This document shows positions 15,166 through 22,388 of a DNA stretch of 35,605 nucleotides, piece by piece. Position 1 is the stretch's first letter; every line of letters begins with the position of its first letter. A program made the position numbers and the translations under genes. Source of the stretch: an uncultured Prevotella sp. (GTDB taxonomy: Bacteria; Bacteroidota; Bacteroidia; Bacteroidales; Bacteroidaceae). The stretch spans positions 1 to 35,605 of the forward strand of contig CABVDL010000019.1 of the NCBI GenBank assembly GCA_902497035.1, in the 5' to 3' direction. Below the pieces are notes generated by a model, which did not search any database, was not told the DNA's origin, and was given only the letters and a program-made list of their open reading frames with translations.

Positions 15166-16752
15166 TTAACGGTTGAAATATTTCTTTCCGCCGCGGATGA
15201 CGATGCCACGATAGCTGCTGTCAACACGTTGGCCGGAGAGGTTGTAGATGTCGTCTGCCTTGTTTGTGGCACCTGTGGTGAGGTGGCTGATGCCTGTCGT
15301 GGCCGTATCAAGCGACCAGCCCTTGGCCGACGTGGCAGTGGCGGGCGCGACAAGATAGGCCTTGTGGGCGGCGCAGGTGAAGGCTGCTCCGTTCTCCGCG
15401 CCCCAGTAGAACCCGATGGAGCCGGGATCACCGGAAGCATTGAGCGAGAGCATGTAGAAGAGTCCGTCGCCTGTGGTTGTGGCCTCAGTGTCGGTGCCTT
15501 TCAGCATGTTGGCCTTGTCGGTCTCTCCGGCCTCGGTGCTGACGGGAAGGTCGTAGGTACCCTCAGCAGCCTTGACGACGACGCCCGTGGCCTTTGGAAT
15601 AACACTGCCCTCTTCGTAGGTCTTGCTGATGAGCAGCTGGTTGTTGGCCACCGTATAGGTGTAGGCGGTGGCGCCGGCAGGAACGCTGAGGTTGTTGGTG
15701 CCGTCGTAGAGCGTGCCATACCCCTCTGCGGAGACGGCCAGGCTCTGGCCTACGAGCGGAATGGTGCTGGTGGTGGCATCGGTCACGGTCACGTAGCCAG
15801 TGCCGTCAGGCACTTCCTTCCCGTTGTCGACGAGACTGAAGCCGACGATGCCGTTGGCATCCTTGCCTAAGGCAAAGACGGTCTTGCCGTCGCCCTTTAC
15901 GGTGCCGTCGGAAATCTTTACCTCAGAAGTCACTGCTGTGCCGGTGTCGGTTGTGGAATTGGTGGTGACGAGCGGGTAGGTGGCAGCTTGCTTACCCTTG
16001 ACCAGCACCACGCTGTTGGCTGCGGTGAGGCCAGAGACTGGCGTAAGCTGGGCCTTGCCGTCTTTCACGGTCACGCCATAGGCGGTGAGGCCGGAAGCGG
16101 CGTAGTCTATCGGTGAGGTGGAGGTGACAGCCGTATAGAGCATGTCGGGTATCTCGGCCACGTCGCAGGTTAAGTCCATCTTCTGCAGACGCAGGTAGAA
16201 ACCCTTCTGCGAAGAATTCATCTTGAACATCAGATTGCCGTTGACCGGCTGGAAGCCTGCCGTGCGGAATGTGTATTCGGTAAGTGTGCCGGCTACCGGT
16301 GTCAGTTCTACAGGGTCGTTGCCGGGATTGGTTGTATCACGGGAATAATAGAATCTGGTGAAGTTGTCCCCTTTGTCGTTTGTGTAGCCGGCACAGAATG
16401 TGCCACCTCCAGTTGAGTAACTGCCTTTCATGGTGAGCGTCAGCTTCTTCATTCCCGCAAAGGGCAGGTTGAAATAGATGCCGTCCCAGTTTAATTGGTA
16501 TTGAGAGTTGCCAAACTGCACACCTTCATAATTGCCGTCTATCCAGGTTGTCATGCTGCCTTTGATGGTGAGGCCGTAGGTCATGTCGCCCATGTGGGCC
16601 TCATTGTTTACATAGTTGTAGACATTATAGACTTGGTTGGCCGGCACGCCGGTGCAGTCGAAGTTGAGGACGAAGTGTCCTGTCTTTGCATTGGCCGGCA
16701 GAGCCAGTGCGGTTAGCATGGCGAGACATGCTGTTTGTAAACTTTTTCTCAT
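15166..16752 (-). CDS. Large secreted repeat protein with a Prevotella-type C-terminal sorting-like tail
   Basis: A 528-residue exported protein. Signal peptide about 1-22 (ALALPANAK). An N-terminal beta-rich domain (about 25-205, LNFDCT to LQKMDLTCD) is paralogous to the product at 14445-15002. Two related modules follow (about 210-325 and 340-475), each with a YG.. opening, an LVKG or VVVKA core strand and an LVDNG/FYWGAENG strand near the end; the second ends CAAHKAYLVAP, a pattern seen in Bacteroidales surface proteins. The last 40 residues (GISHL...DIYNLSGQRVDSSYRGIVIRGGKKY) match the short C-terminal tail common on Prevotella secreted proteins, reminiscent of type IX secretion sorting domains. 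It is the first gene of the PUL, with its own promoter. Glycan binding is possible but unproven. Confidence 0.82.
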   Translation of the reverse strand: MRKSLQTACLAMLTALALPANAKTGHFVLNFDCTGVPANQVYNVYNYVNNEAHMGDMTYGLTIKGSMTTWIDGNYEGVQFGNSQYQLNWDGIYFNLPFAGMKKLTLTMKGSYSTGGGTFCAGYTNDKGDNFTRFYYSRDTTNPGNDPVELTPVAGTLTEYTFRTAGFQPVNGNLMFKMNSSQKGFYLRLQKMDLTCDVAEIPDMLYTAVTSTSPIDYAASGLTAYGVTVKDGKAQLTPVSGLTAANSVVLVKGKQAATYPLVTTNSTTDTGTAVTSEVKISDGTVKGDGKTVFALGKDANGIVGFSLVDNGKEVPDGTGYVTVTDATTSTIPLVGQSLAVSAEGYGTLYDGTNNLSVPAGATAYTYTVANNQLLISKTYEEGSVIPKATGVVVKAAEGTYDLPVSTEAGETDKANMLKGTDTEATTTGDGLFYMLSLNASGDPGSIGFYWGAENGAAFTCAAHKAYLVAPATATSAKGWSLDTATTGISHLTTGATNKADDIYNLSGQRVDSSYRGIVIRGGKKYFNR

Positions 16753-16820
16753 AGTTCGTTAGTTTTATTATAAGTTGGGTTTTATTGGCCTTGAGTACCG
16801 ATGCTTCTTTGATTATTAGA

Positions 16821-16828
16821 CAAAAATA
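16821..16828 (-). promoter_or_regulatory. Promoter of the PUL leading gene
   Basis: On the minus strand, TATTTTTG matches the -7 consensus, with TCTG (one mismatch from TTTG) 19 nt upstream. Transcription would begin near 16815, giving a leader of about 60 nt before the ATG at 16752. Confidence 0.5.
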
Positions 16829-17256
16829 AAAGCGGGCAGGGTAGGAGACAGATGAAAAAAATAAGGATTTTTTTGCATGCGTATCGTAATCATCTGCAAA
16901 ATCTTGCCATTTTCACGGGATGCAAGTCCAAAAGCCTCGAGATAATCCTTCACCATAGGTGTAAATTTGAATGGTGATGATTATAGCAAATATTGCAACG
17001 AATTCTGAGAAAACCACAAACTTGGCCATTATTGTGTACTATTTTTCTCCTAAGTTGTTGTTCATTACCTCATAAAACCTTTCCAAGAGCATTTGAGCCA
17101 ACGTGTTGAGCAGTGAATGAACTATAATATAATAAGGTATAATCTCCTCCATCCAGCTCTACCGCAAGCAGCAAATGACGCGCCAGTCTCTCATCGACCA
17201 GATAAGGCACCTCAAGGATAGTGCCGATGAGGCATAGCCGTTGGATGCCCTCGGCG
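16829..17256. other. Gene-poor stretch, possibly decayed coding DNA
   Basis: No convincing gene is seen between the PUL promoter and the terminator at 17257-17305. Short open stretches exist on the minus strand (46 codons at 16816-16956; 66 codons at 17070-17270). The first runs through the promoter and the second starts inside the terminator hairpin. Two further fragments look protein-like but lack a start: on plus, ending ...RQSLIDQIRHLKDSADEA at about 17237; on minus, ending ...QMLLERFYEVMNNNLGEK at about 17045. These may be remnants of a lost gene. Confidence 0.4.
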
Positions 17257-17305
17257 GAAAAACAACTCATTCCGGGCTGCCGCGCTATGCGAGAGCCCGG
17301 AATGA
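17257..17305 (-). terminator. Rho-independent terminator of the small membrane protein gene
   Basis: A 12-bp perfect stem (TCATTCCGGGCT / AGCCCGGAATGA) with a 15-nt loop. On the minus strand it is followed by GTTGTTTTT. It lies 43 nt beyond the stop of the gene at 17348. Confidence 0.7.
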
Positions 17306-17347
17306 CCGAACAGGAATCAATGTAGCTATCAGATATTCAAATAAGGA

Positions 17348-17581
17348 TCAGGTCCTCTTTTCCTGCCTCACATACCCCACGATGCCCAAGAGGATGAGCA
17401 GCAGCGGGAGCAAGAGTAGGAGATTGTAATTGGTGAGTCCCGTGAAGTAGAATATGCCCATCAGCAGCACCCCAGCGTAAACAAACGGCAGGCCGATGTG
17501 CGCCGTGCCACGCTTAATGAGGCGCCAGAGCCATGAGGCAGCCCTTTTCGGCTTGTCCATTGAATAATGCCTTTTACCCAT
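17348..17581 (-). CDS. Small inner-membrane protein, two TM helices
   Basis: A 77-residue protein with a basic N-terminus (PKRAASWLWRLIKRG) and two hydrophobic helices (about 33-48 and 52-68, the second very Leu-rich), then a charged QEKRT end. The frame opens at 17626, but a -7 element at 17623-17631 places the transcript start near 17616. The first usable ATG is then at 17581, with another at 17560 (70 residues). I do not recognise the family. It is divergent from the ribosomal protein operon. Confidence 0.65.
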   Translation of the reverse strand: MGKRHYSMDKPKRAASWLWRLIKRGTAHIGLPFVYAGVLLMGIFYFTGLTNYNLLLLLPLLLILLGIVGYVRQEKRT

Positions 17582-17622
17582 TCCTATCAGTTTGACAAAA
17601 CTAAGTGATTGTCTTTCCGGCT

Positions 17623-17630
17623 GCAAAAAT
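17623..17630 (-). promoter_or_regulatory. -7 element for the small membrane protein gene
   Basis: On the minus strand, the sequence ATTTTTGC preceded by T (TATTTTTG in 17624-17631) matches TAnnTTTG. No clear -33 element. It is one half of a divergent promoter region with the rpsF promoter about 110 bp away. Confidence 0.5.
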
Positions 17631-17739
17631 ACAAAGAAATGCAGTCACTGCGTCACTTAATGCCTCCCTTGCGTGCATAATAAATGTTAAAAACGAAAAT
17701 TAGGTCTGTGGGTGGCCGCTGGAATTGGGGAATTTTCAG

Positions 17740-17747
17740 TAATTTTG
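17740..17747 (+). promoter_or_regulatory. -7 element of the rpsF-rpsR-rplI operon
   Basis: TAATTTTG matches the Bacteroidetes -7 consensus, with a predicted start near 17753 and a leader of about 40 nt. It lies downstream of the in-frame ATG at 17712, which supports 17793 as the true rpsF start. Confidence 0.6.
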
Positions 17748-17792
17748 CACTCGCATTTTTGCAAAAACAACATTATTCATTCAAAAAGTAGT

Positions 17793-18137
17793 ATGAATCA
17801 TTACGAAACCGTTTTCATTTTAACTCCCGTTTTGTCTGATGAACAGATGAAGGAAACGGTCGCTAAATTCAAGAAGCTGCTCACCGACAATGGTGCTGAG
17901 ATTCTGAACGAAGAGGCCTGGGGACTGAAGAAGATGGCTTATGCGATTGAGAAGAAATCCACAGGTTTCTATTGCCTGCTGGAGTTCACCGCTGAGCCCA
18001 GTGTAGTCAACACCCTCGAGACCGGCTATCGCCGCGACGAGAAAGTTATTCGTTTCATGACCGTCAAGCTCGACAAGTATGCTGTGGCATACGCTGAGAA
18101 GCGTCGCGCTAAGCTCGGTAAAAAATTGGAGGCATAA
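17793..18137 (+). CDS. rpsF: 30S ribosomal protein S6
   Basis: A 114-residue protein starting MNHYETVFILTPVLS, the typical S6 N-terminus, with GLKKMAYAIEKKSTGFYCLLEF and a basic C-terminus (AEKRRAKLGKK). S6 binds 16S rRNA as a heterodimer with S18, whose gene follows after 3 nt. The ATG at 17712 in the same frame is rejected because it precedes the promoter element and adds residues foreign to S6. Confidence 0.97.
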   Translation: MNHYETVFILTPVLSDEQMKETVAKFKKLLTDNGAEILNEEAWGLKKMAYAIEKKSTGFYCLLEFTAEPSVVNTLETGYRRDEKVIRFMTVKLDKYAVAYAEKRRAKLGKKLEA

Positions 18138-18140
18138 ATC

Positions 18141-18413
18141 ATGGCAGAGCAGAAGAATTCAGAAATCCGTTATTTGACCGCTCCTTCTATCGACACCCGC
18201 AAGAAGAAGTATTGCCGTTTCAAGAAGAGCGGAATTAAGTACATTGACTACAAGGACCCCGAGTTCCTGAAGAAGTTCCTCAACGAGCAGGGCAAGATTC
18301 TTCCCCGTCGCATAACCGGTACTTCGCTGAAGTATCAGCGTCGTGTGGCCCAGGCTATCAAGCGCGCACGCCAGATAGCACTTCTTCCTTATGTAACTGA
18401 TTTGATGAAATAA
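18141..18413 (+). CDS. rpsR: 30S ribosomal protein S18
   Basis: A 90-residue basic protein of normal length with KKYCRFKKSGIKYIDYKD, ILPRRITGTSLKYQRRVAQAIKRARQIALLPY. The last part is the S18 signature. It partners S6 on the small-subunit platform. Only one cysteine remains in the KKYCRF segment, so this is the zinc-free form. It is the middle gene of the operon, 20 nt before rplI. Confidence 0.98.
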   Translation: MAEQKNSEIRYLTAPSIDTRKKKYCRFKKSGIKYIDYKDPEFLKKFLNEQGKILPRRITGTSLKYQRRVAQAIKRARQIALLPYVTDLMK

Positions 18414-18433
18414 TTAAAAGGAGGAGGCTAATC

Positions 18434-19000
18434 ATGGAGATTATACTGAAAGAAGATATTATCGGACTTGGCTACAAGAACGATATCGTTAACGTGAAGA
18501 GCGGCTATGGCCGCAACTATCTCATCCCCACCGGCAAGGGTGTCATCGCTTCCGACAGCGCCAAGAAAGTGCTGGCCGAGAACCTGAAGCAGCAGGCCGC
18601 CAAGCTGGCTACGCTGAAGGCTGATGCCGAGAAGCGTGCCGAGCAGCTGAAGGATGTCGTGCTGACCATCCCCGCCAAGGTTGCCGTCACCGGTCATCTG
18701 TATGGCTCGGTCGGTGCCGCTAAGGTGGCTGAGGAGCTGGCAAAGCTCGGCATTGAGATTGACCGCAAGATTATCACGATGAAGGAAGCCCGCAAGGTGG
18801 GTGACTTCGAGGCTACCGTCCACTTCCACCGCGACGTCGAGGTGAAGGTGCCCGTGAAGGTCGTTGCCGAGCATGAGGCCGCCGCTCCCGCTGAGGAAGC
18901 ACCCAAGGCAGAGGAGAGCGCTCCCGCAGAGGAAGCTCCCAAGGCAGAAGAGCCCGCTCCCGACAAGGCTAAAGAGGAAGAGGCTCCCGCAGCCGAATAA
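18434..19000 (+). CDS. rplI: 50S ribosomal protein L9 with acidic C-terminal extension
   Basis: A 188-residue protein. The N-terminal domain (1-50) is typical of L9 (EIILKEDIIGLGYKNDIVNVKSGYGRNYLIP), followed by the long linker helix and C-terminal domain to about 148. The last 40 residues are an Ala/Pro/Glu/Lys tail with a 12-residue tandem repeat (APAEEAPKAEES/P), coded by two 36-nt copies at 18884-18919 and 18920-18955. Bacterial L9 is usually about 150 residues, so the tail is an extension. A strong AAAAGGAGGAGG Shine-Dalgarno-like sequence precedes the ATG, unusual for this phylum. Confidence 0.95.
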   Translation: MEIILKEDIIGLGYKNDIVNVKSGYGRNYLIPTGKGVIASDSAKKVLAENLKQQAAKLATLKADAEKRAEQLKDVVLTIPAKVAVTGHLYGSVGAAKVAEELAKLGIEIDRKIITMKEARKVGDFEATVHFHRDVEVKVPVKVVAEHEAAAPAEEAPKAEESAPAEEAPKAEEPAPDKAKEEEAPAAE

Positions 19001-19050
19001 ATCCCCGGCTGACGAGACAGTATATTTTGCACTGTAAAGCATTTCAACAG

Positions 19051-19087
19051 AAAATCCCTTTCATCATATGGTGATTGGGATTTTTTT
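19051..19087 (+). terminator. Rho-independent terminator of the ribosomal protein operon
   Basis: Stem AAAATCCC / GGGATTTT with a second inner stem TCATCA / TGGTGA closing a TA loop, running into a T-tract of seven. It lies 50 nt after rplI. Confidence 0.85.
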
Positions 19088-19090
19088 GTT

Positions 19091-19098
19091 TAACTTTG
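19091..19098 (+). promoter_or_regulatory. -7 element of fabD
   Basis: TAACTTTG matches TAnnTTTG, 40 nt before the fabD ATG and immediately after the terminator T-tract. No clear -33 element. Confidence 0.55.
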
Positions 19099-19138
19099 CA
19101 TGTATAAACCATCATCAGATAATTAATTAAGAAACAAG

Positions 19139-20026
19139 ATGAAAGCATTCGTTTTTCCCGGACAAGGGTCGCAGTTTGTCGGCATGGGCAAAGACCTCTA
19201 TGAGAACCATGCCTTGGCCAAAGAACTATTTGACAAAGCTGACGACATTCTTGGATTTAAAATCACGGATATTATGTTCGCGGGTACCGACGAGCAGCTC
19301 AAGCAGACCAATGTCACCCAGCCTGCCGTCTTCCTTCACAGCGTCATCTCGGCCCTATGCCTGGGCGACGCTTTCAAGCCCGATATGGTGGCCGGCCATT
19401 CGCTCGGCGAGTTCTCGGCGCTTGTCGCCAGTGGCGCCCTGAGCTTCGAGGATGGCCTGAAGCTCGTCGCCGCCCGTGCCAATGCCATGCAGAAGGCCTG
19501 CGAGAAGAACCCCGGAACGATGGCAGCCATCATTGCTCTGCCCGACGAGACCATTGAGGAAGTATGCGCCGAGGTGAGCAAGGGCGGCAAGGTCGTCGTG
19601 GCCGCCAACTACAACTGCCCCGGCCAGCTGGTCATCTCGGGCGACAAGGAGGCCATCGCCGAGGCTTGCGAGAAGCTGAAGGGCGCCGGTGCCAAGCGCG
19701 CACTGCCCCTCATGGTGGGTGGCGCTTTCCACAGTCCCCTGATGCAGCCTGCCAAGGATGAGCTGCAGGAGGCTATCGAGAAGACCAGTTTCTCGGCTCC
19801 CTCTTGCCCCGTCTATCAGAACGTCGATGCAAAGCCCCATACCAATCCTGACGAGATTAAGGCCAACCTCATCGCACAGCTCACCAGTCCCGTGCGCTGG
19901 ACCAAGTCGGTGCAGCAGATGATTGCCGACGGCGCCGACGAGTTTGTCGAGTGCGGTCCCGGCAAGGCACTGCGCGGCATGATTGGCCGCATCGACCGCT
20001 CGGTCAACGCTCACGGCATCGAGTAA
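19139..20026 (+). CDS. fabD: Malonyl-CoA:ACP transacylase
   Basis: A 295-residue cytoplasmic enzyme that moves malonyl groups from CoA to acyl carrier protein for fatty-acid synthesis. It shows the FPGQGSQFVGMG N-terminus, the nucleophile elbow GHSLGE with Ser88, and the catalytic His198 in GGAFHSPLM. The end, FVECGPGKALRGMIGRID, is also typical. Length is normal. It has its own promoter element and is followed after 40 nt by the GH13 gene. Confidence 0.96.
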   Translation: MKAFVFPGQGSQFVGMGKDLYENHALAKELFDKADDILGFKITDIMFAGTDEQLKQTNVTQPAVFLHSVISALCLGDAFKPDMVAGHSLGEFSALVASGALSFEDGLKLVAARANAMQKACEKNPGTMAAIIALPDETIEEVCAEVSKGGKVVVAANYNCPGQLVISGDKEAIAEACEKLKGAGAKRALPLMVGGAFHSPLMQPAKDELQEAIEKTSFSAPSCPVYQNVDAKPHTNPDEIKANLIAQLTSPVRWTKSVQQMIADGADEFVECGPGKALRGMIGRIDRSVNAHGIE

Positions 20027-20066
20027 TCCGACGCACACGCACTTTCTGTAGCCTTATCAATAAGCG

Positions 20067-21743
20067 ATGGAGAGGAAAATCACCATCTACCAGGTTTTGC
20101 CACGCCTTTTCGGCAACCGCAACACGACGCGCAAGCCCAATGGCACGCTTGCCGAGAACGGCGTGGGAAAACTCGATGACTTTGACGCCACACGACTGAG
20201 GAAAATCCATGCCATGGGCTTCACCCATGTGTGGTTTACGGGCGTCATCCGCCACGCCACAACCACCGACTACAGCCGCTACGGCATACCGCGCCAGCAC
20301 CCCTGTGTGGTCAAGGGCAAGGCCGGGTCGCCCTATGCCATTGCCGACTATTACGACATCGACCCCGACCTCGCCGTCGACGTGGCACACCGCATGGACG
20401 AGTTTGAGGCACTTGTCGCGCGCACCCATGCCGCCGGTATGAAGGTCATCATCGATTTTGTGCCCAACCATGTAGCGCGCGAGTACCACTCCGTCTGCCG
20501 GCCTGAAGGCGTGGCCGACCTTGGCGAGACTGATGACAGCGGCAAGCATTTCGATCCCCAGAACAATTTCTATTATTGCCCCGGGCAGCCGTTTGTCGGT
20601 CCTGTGGCACCCGCAGCCGGTGAGGCCCCCTATGTGGAGATGCCGGCGAAATGCACGGGAAACGACCGTTTCGACAACTGTCCCGGCGTCAACGACTGGT
20701 ATGAGACCGTGAAACTCAACTATGGCGTTGACTATTGCGACGCAGGCGGCCGCAGCACTCACTTTAACCCCATTCCCAACACGTGGGTGAAGATGCGGGA
20801 CATACTGCTTTTCTGGGCCTCAAAGGGTGTTGACGGCTTCCGCTGCGATATGGCCGAGATGGTGCCGCATGAGTTTTGGTCTTATGCCACTTCTGCCGTC
20901 AAGGCACTGCATCCTCAAATTATCTTTATCGGCGAGGTGTATGATCCCGGCCAGTACCGCACGTACATCGCCTCAGGCTTCGACTATCTCTACGACAAGG
21001 TGGGCATGTACGACTGTCTGCGTGATGTGGTCTGCGGCCGCCGTCCGGCCAGTGCCATCACCGGCTGCTGGCAGCAGACCGACGACATCTGGCCGCACAT
21101 GCTCTATTTTCTTGAGAACCACGACGAGCAGCGCATTGCAAGCGACTTCTTCTGCGGCGATGCGCGCAAGGCCATGCCGGCGGTGGCGGTTGCACTGCTG
21201 TTCCGCTCCAATCCGTTCATGCTCTACAGCGGACAGGAAGTGGGCGAGCGCGGCATGGACGAGGAGGGCTTCTCGGGAAGGGACGGCCGCACGACTATCT
21301 TTGACTACTGGTCGGTCGACAGCATCACCAGAGCCTATTTTTCGCCTGCCAGGCTGCCTAAGGACCAGTGGCAGCTGATGCGGGACTACCACACGCTGCT
21401 TCAGGTGGCCAACCATGAGAAAGCCGTCCGCGAGGGCGAGACCTTCGACCTGATGTACGTCAACAGCCAGTCGTGGCGGCTCAATCCGAATGCGCAGTTC
21501 GCATTCCTCCGCAAGAAAGACAAGGACCTGCTGCTGGTCGTGGCCAATTTTTCGGCAACGCCCGTCGGCGCGGCAGTCATCATTCCCGGCCATGCGTTCA
21601 AGTTTCTTGGCCTGCCGGAGAAGGAGACCTTCGGGGTCAACCTGCTCAACAAGGTTAAACAACGTGTCAGACTGCAGGCGGACGGGGCCATAGATGTCAG
21701 CCTCCCGGCCAATGGCAGCGTCGTATTGAAGATAAGACTATGA
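20067..21743 (+). CDS. Cytoplasmic GH13 alpha-amylase family enzyme
   Basis: A 558-residue enzyme without a signal peptide. The (beta/alpha)8 barrel has conserved region I IIDFVPNHV (128-136), region II DGFRCDMAE with nucleophile Asp261, region III FIGEVYD with acid/base Glu290, and region IV FLENHDEQR with Asp353. A C-terminal beta-domain covers about 455-558 and ends in ANGSVVLKIRL. All three catalytic acids are present. It likely works on intracellular alpha-glucans or maltooligosaccharides; the exact subfamily cannot be read by eye. Its TGA overlaps the next ATG (ATGA), so the two are translationally coupled. Confidence 0.9.
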   Translation: MERKITIYQVLPRLFGNRNTTRKPNGTLAENGVGKLDDFDATRLRKIHAMGFTHVWFTGVIRHATTTDYSRYGIPRQHPCVVKGKAGSPYAIADYYDIDPDLAVDVAHRMDEFEALVARTHAAGMKVIIDFVPNHVAREYHSVCRPEGVADLGETDDSGKHFDPQNNFYYCPGQPFVGPVAPAAGEAPYVEMPAKCTGNDRFDNCPGVNDWYETVKLNYGVDYCDAGGRSTHFNPIPNTWVKMRDILLFWASKGVDGFRCDMAEMVPHEFWSYATSAVKALHPQIIFIGEVYDPGQYRTYIASGFDYLYDKVGMYDCLRDVVCGRRPASAITGCWQQTDDIWPHMLYFLENHDEQRIASDFFCGDARKAMPAVAVALLFRSNPFMLYSGQEVGERGMDEEGFSGRDGRTTIFDYWSVDSITRAYFSPARLPKDQWQLMRDYHTLLQVANHEKAVREGETFDLMYVNSQSWRLNPNAQFAFLRKKDKDLLLVVANFSATPVGAAVIIPGHAFKFLGLPEKETFGVNLLNKVKQRVRLQADGAIDVSLPANGSVVLKIRL

Positions 21744-22216
21744 TGGAAGAAAGAGCAACGGTGTTCAACATCCACAACAAGGACGAGTTTCCGCCCGCCC
21801 ACACCGCGGAGCATCTTCTCAACCAGCTGATGGTAAGGATGTTCGGTTGTGAGCGGTCGCGCAATGCCCACATTGAGCGACGCAAGAGCAAAATCAGCTA
21901 TCAGCTTGACCATAAGCCCACGCGCAAGGAGGAGAAGGCCATTGAGGACGAGATGAACCGCCTGATAGCCGCCGACCTGCCCGTGAGCTATGAGACCGTT
22001 GACCGCGACCACATCCCCGAGGGGGTCAGGCTCGACCGCCTTCCCGAGGACGCGTCGGAGCTTATCCGTCTGGTGCGCATCGGCGACTACGATGTCTGCC
22101 CGTGCCTGGGCAAGCACGTGCGCTCAACGTCGCAGATAGGCCGGTTCGAGATGCTCGGCACCAACTGGGACGAGCCGTCGCACACATTCCGCATCCGTTT
22201 CAAGGTCATTCCATGA
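21740..22216 (+). CDS. AlaX-like alanyl-tRNA editing (tRNA_SAD) domain protein
   Basis: A 158-residue free-standing homologue of the editing domain of alanyl/threonyl-tRNA synthetases. The zinc ligands are visible: HxxxH as HTAEH (His21, His25) and CxxxH as CLGKH (Cys122, His126). Such proteins hydrolyse mischarged tRNA (for example Ser-tRNAAla) in trans. It is shorter than AlaX-M/L types, lacking the N-terminal GG-type domain, so it fits the small class. It overlaps the GH13 gene by 4 nt, an unexpected pairing that may only reflect shared growth-related expression. Confidence 0.8.
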   Translation: MMEERATVFNIHNKDEFPPAHTAEHLLNQLMVRMFGCERSRNAHIERRKSKISYQLDHKPTRKEEKAIEDEMNRLIAADLPVSYETVDRDHIPEGVRLDRLPEDASELIRLVRIGDYDVCPCLGKHVRSTSQIGRFEMLGTNWDEPSHTFRIRFKVIP

Positions 22217-22288
22217 CCGCTTATGAAAACAGACAAAATTCCATCGGATTGTCGGGTATGCGTTCTTATACAGTCGGATAACCGGGGT

Positions 22289-22341
22289 ATTGCATGCATG
22301 GAATGTGACGCGGCATTTTAATGCAATGAAATCTTTTTTTT
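22289..22341 (+). terminator. Possible terminator of the GH13-AlaX operon
   Basis: An ATTGCAT / ATGCAAT stem with an inner AATG / CATT pair, then GAAATC and eight T. The 6-nt gap between stem and T-run makes this a weak match. Confidence 0.35.
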
Positions 22342-22373
22342 GCTCAATTCATACGTCTTTCAAATCTTTTTGT

Positions 22374-22381
22374 TACTTTTG
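22374..22381 (+). promoter_or_regulatory. -7 element of rnpB
   Basis: TACTTTTG matches TAnnTTTG and ends 7 nt before the first base of the P1 helix, so the predicted start coincides with the RNA's 5' end. Confidence 0.65.
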
Positions 22382-22388
22382 CAGCCAT

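Noticed and set aside
16816..16956. 46-codon minus-strand ORF beginning MVKDYLEAFG
   Set aside because: Its 3' part runs through the PUL promoter element; the N-terminal part looks protein-like but there is no support for expression.
17070..17270. 66-codon minus-strand ORF
   Set aside because: Its start codon lies within the terminator hairpin of the gene at 17348, with no promoter and no family resemblance I trust.
17582..17626. Upstream start of the small membrane protein at 17626
   Set aside because: It overlaps the -7 promoter element and precedes the predicted transcription start.
17712..17792. Extended rpsF start at 17712
   Set aside because: It lies before the rpsF promoter element; the residues do not match S6.
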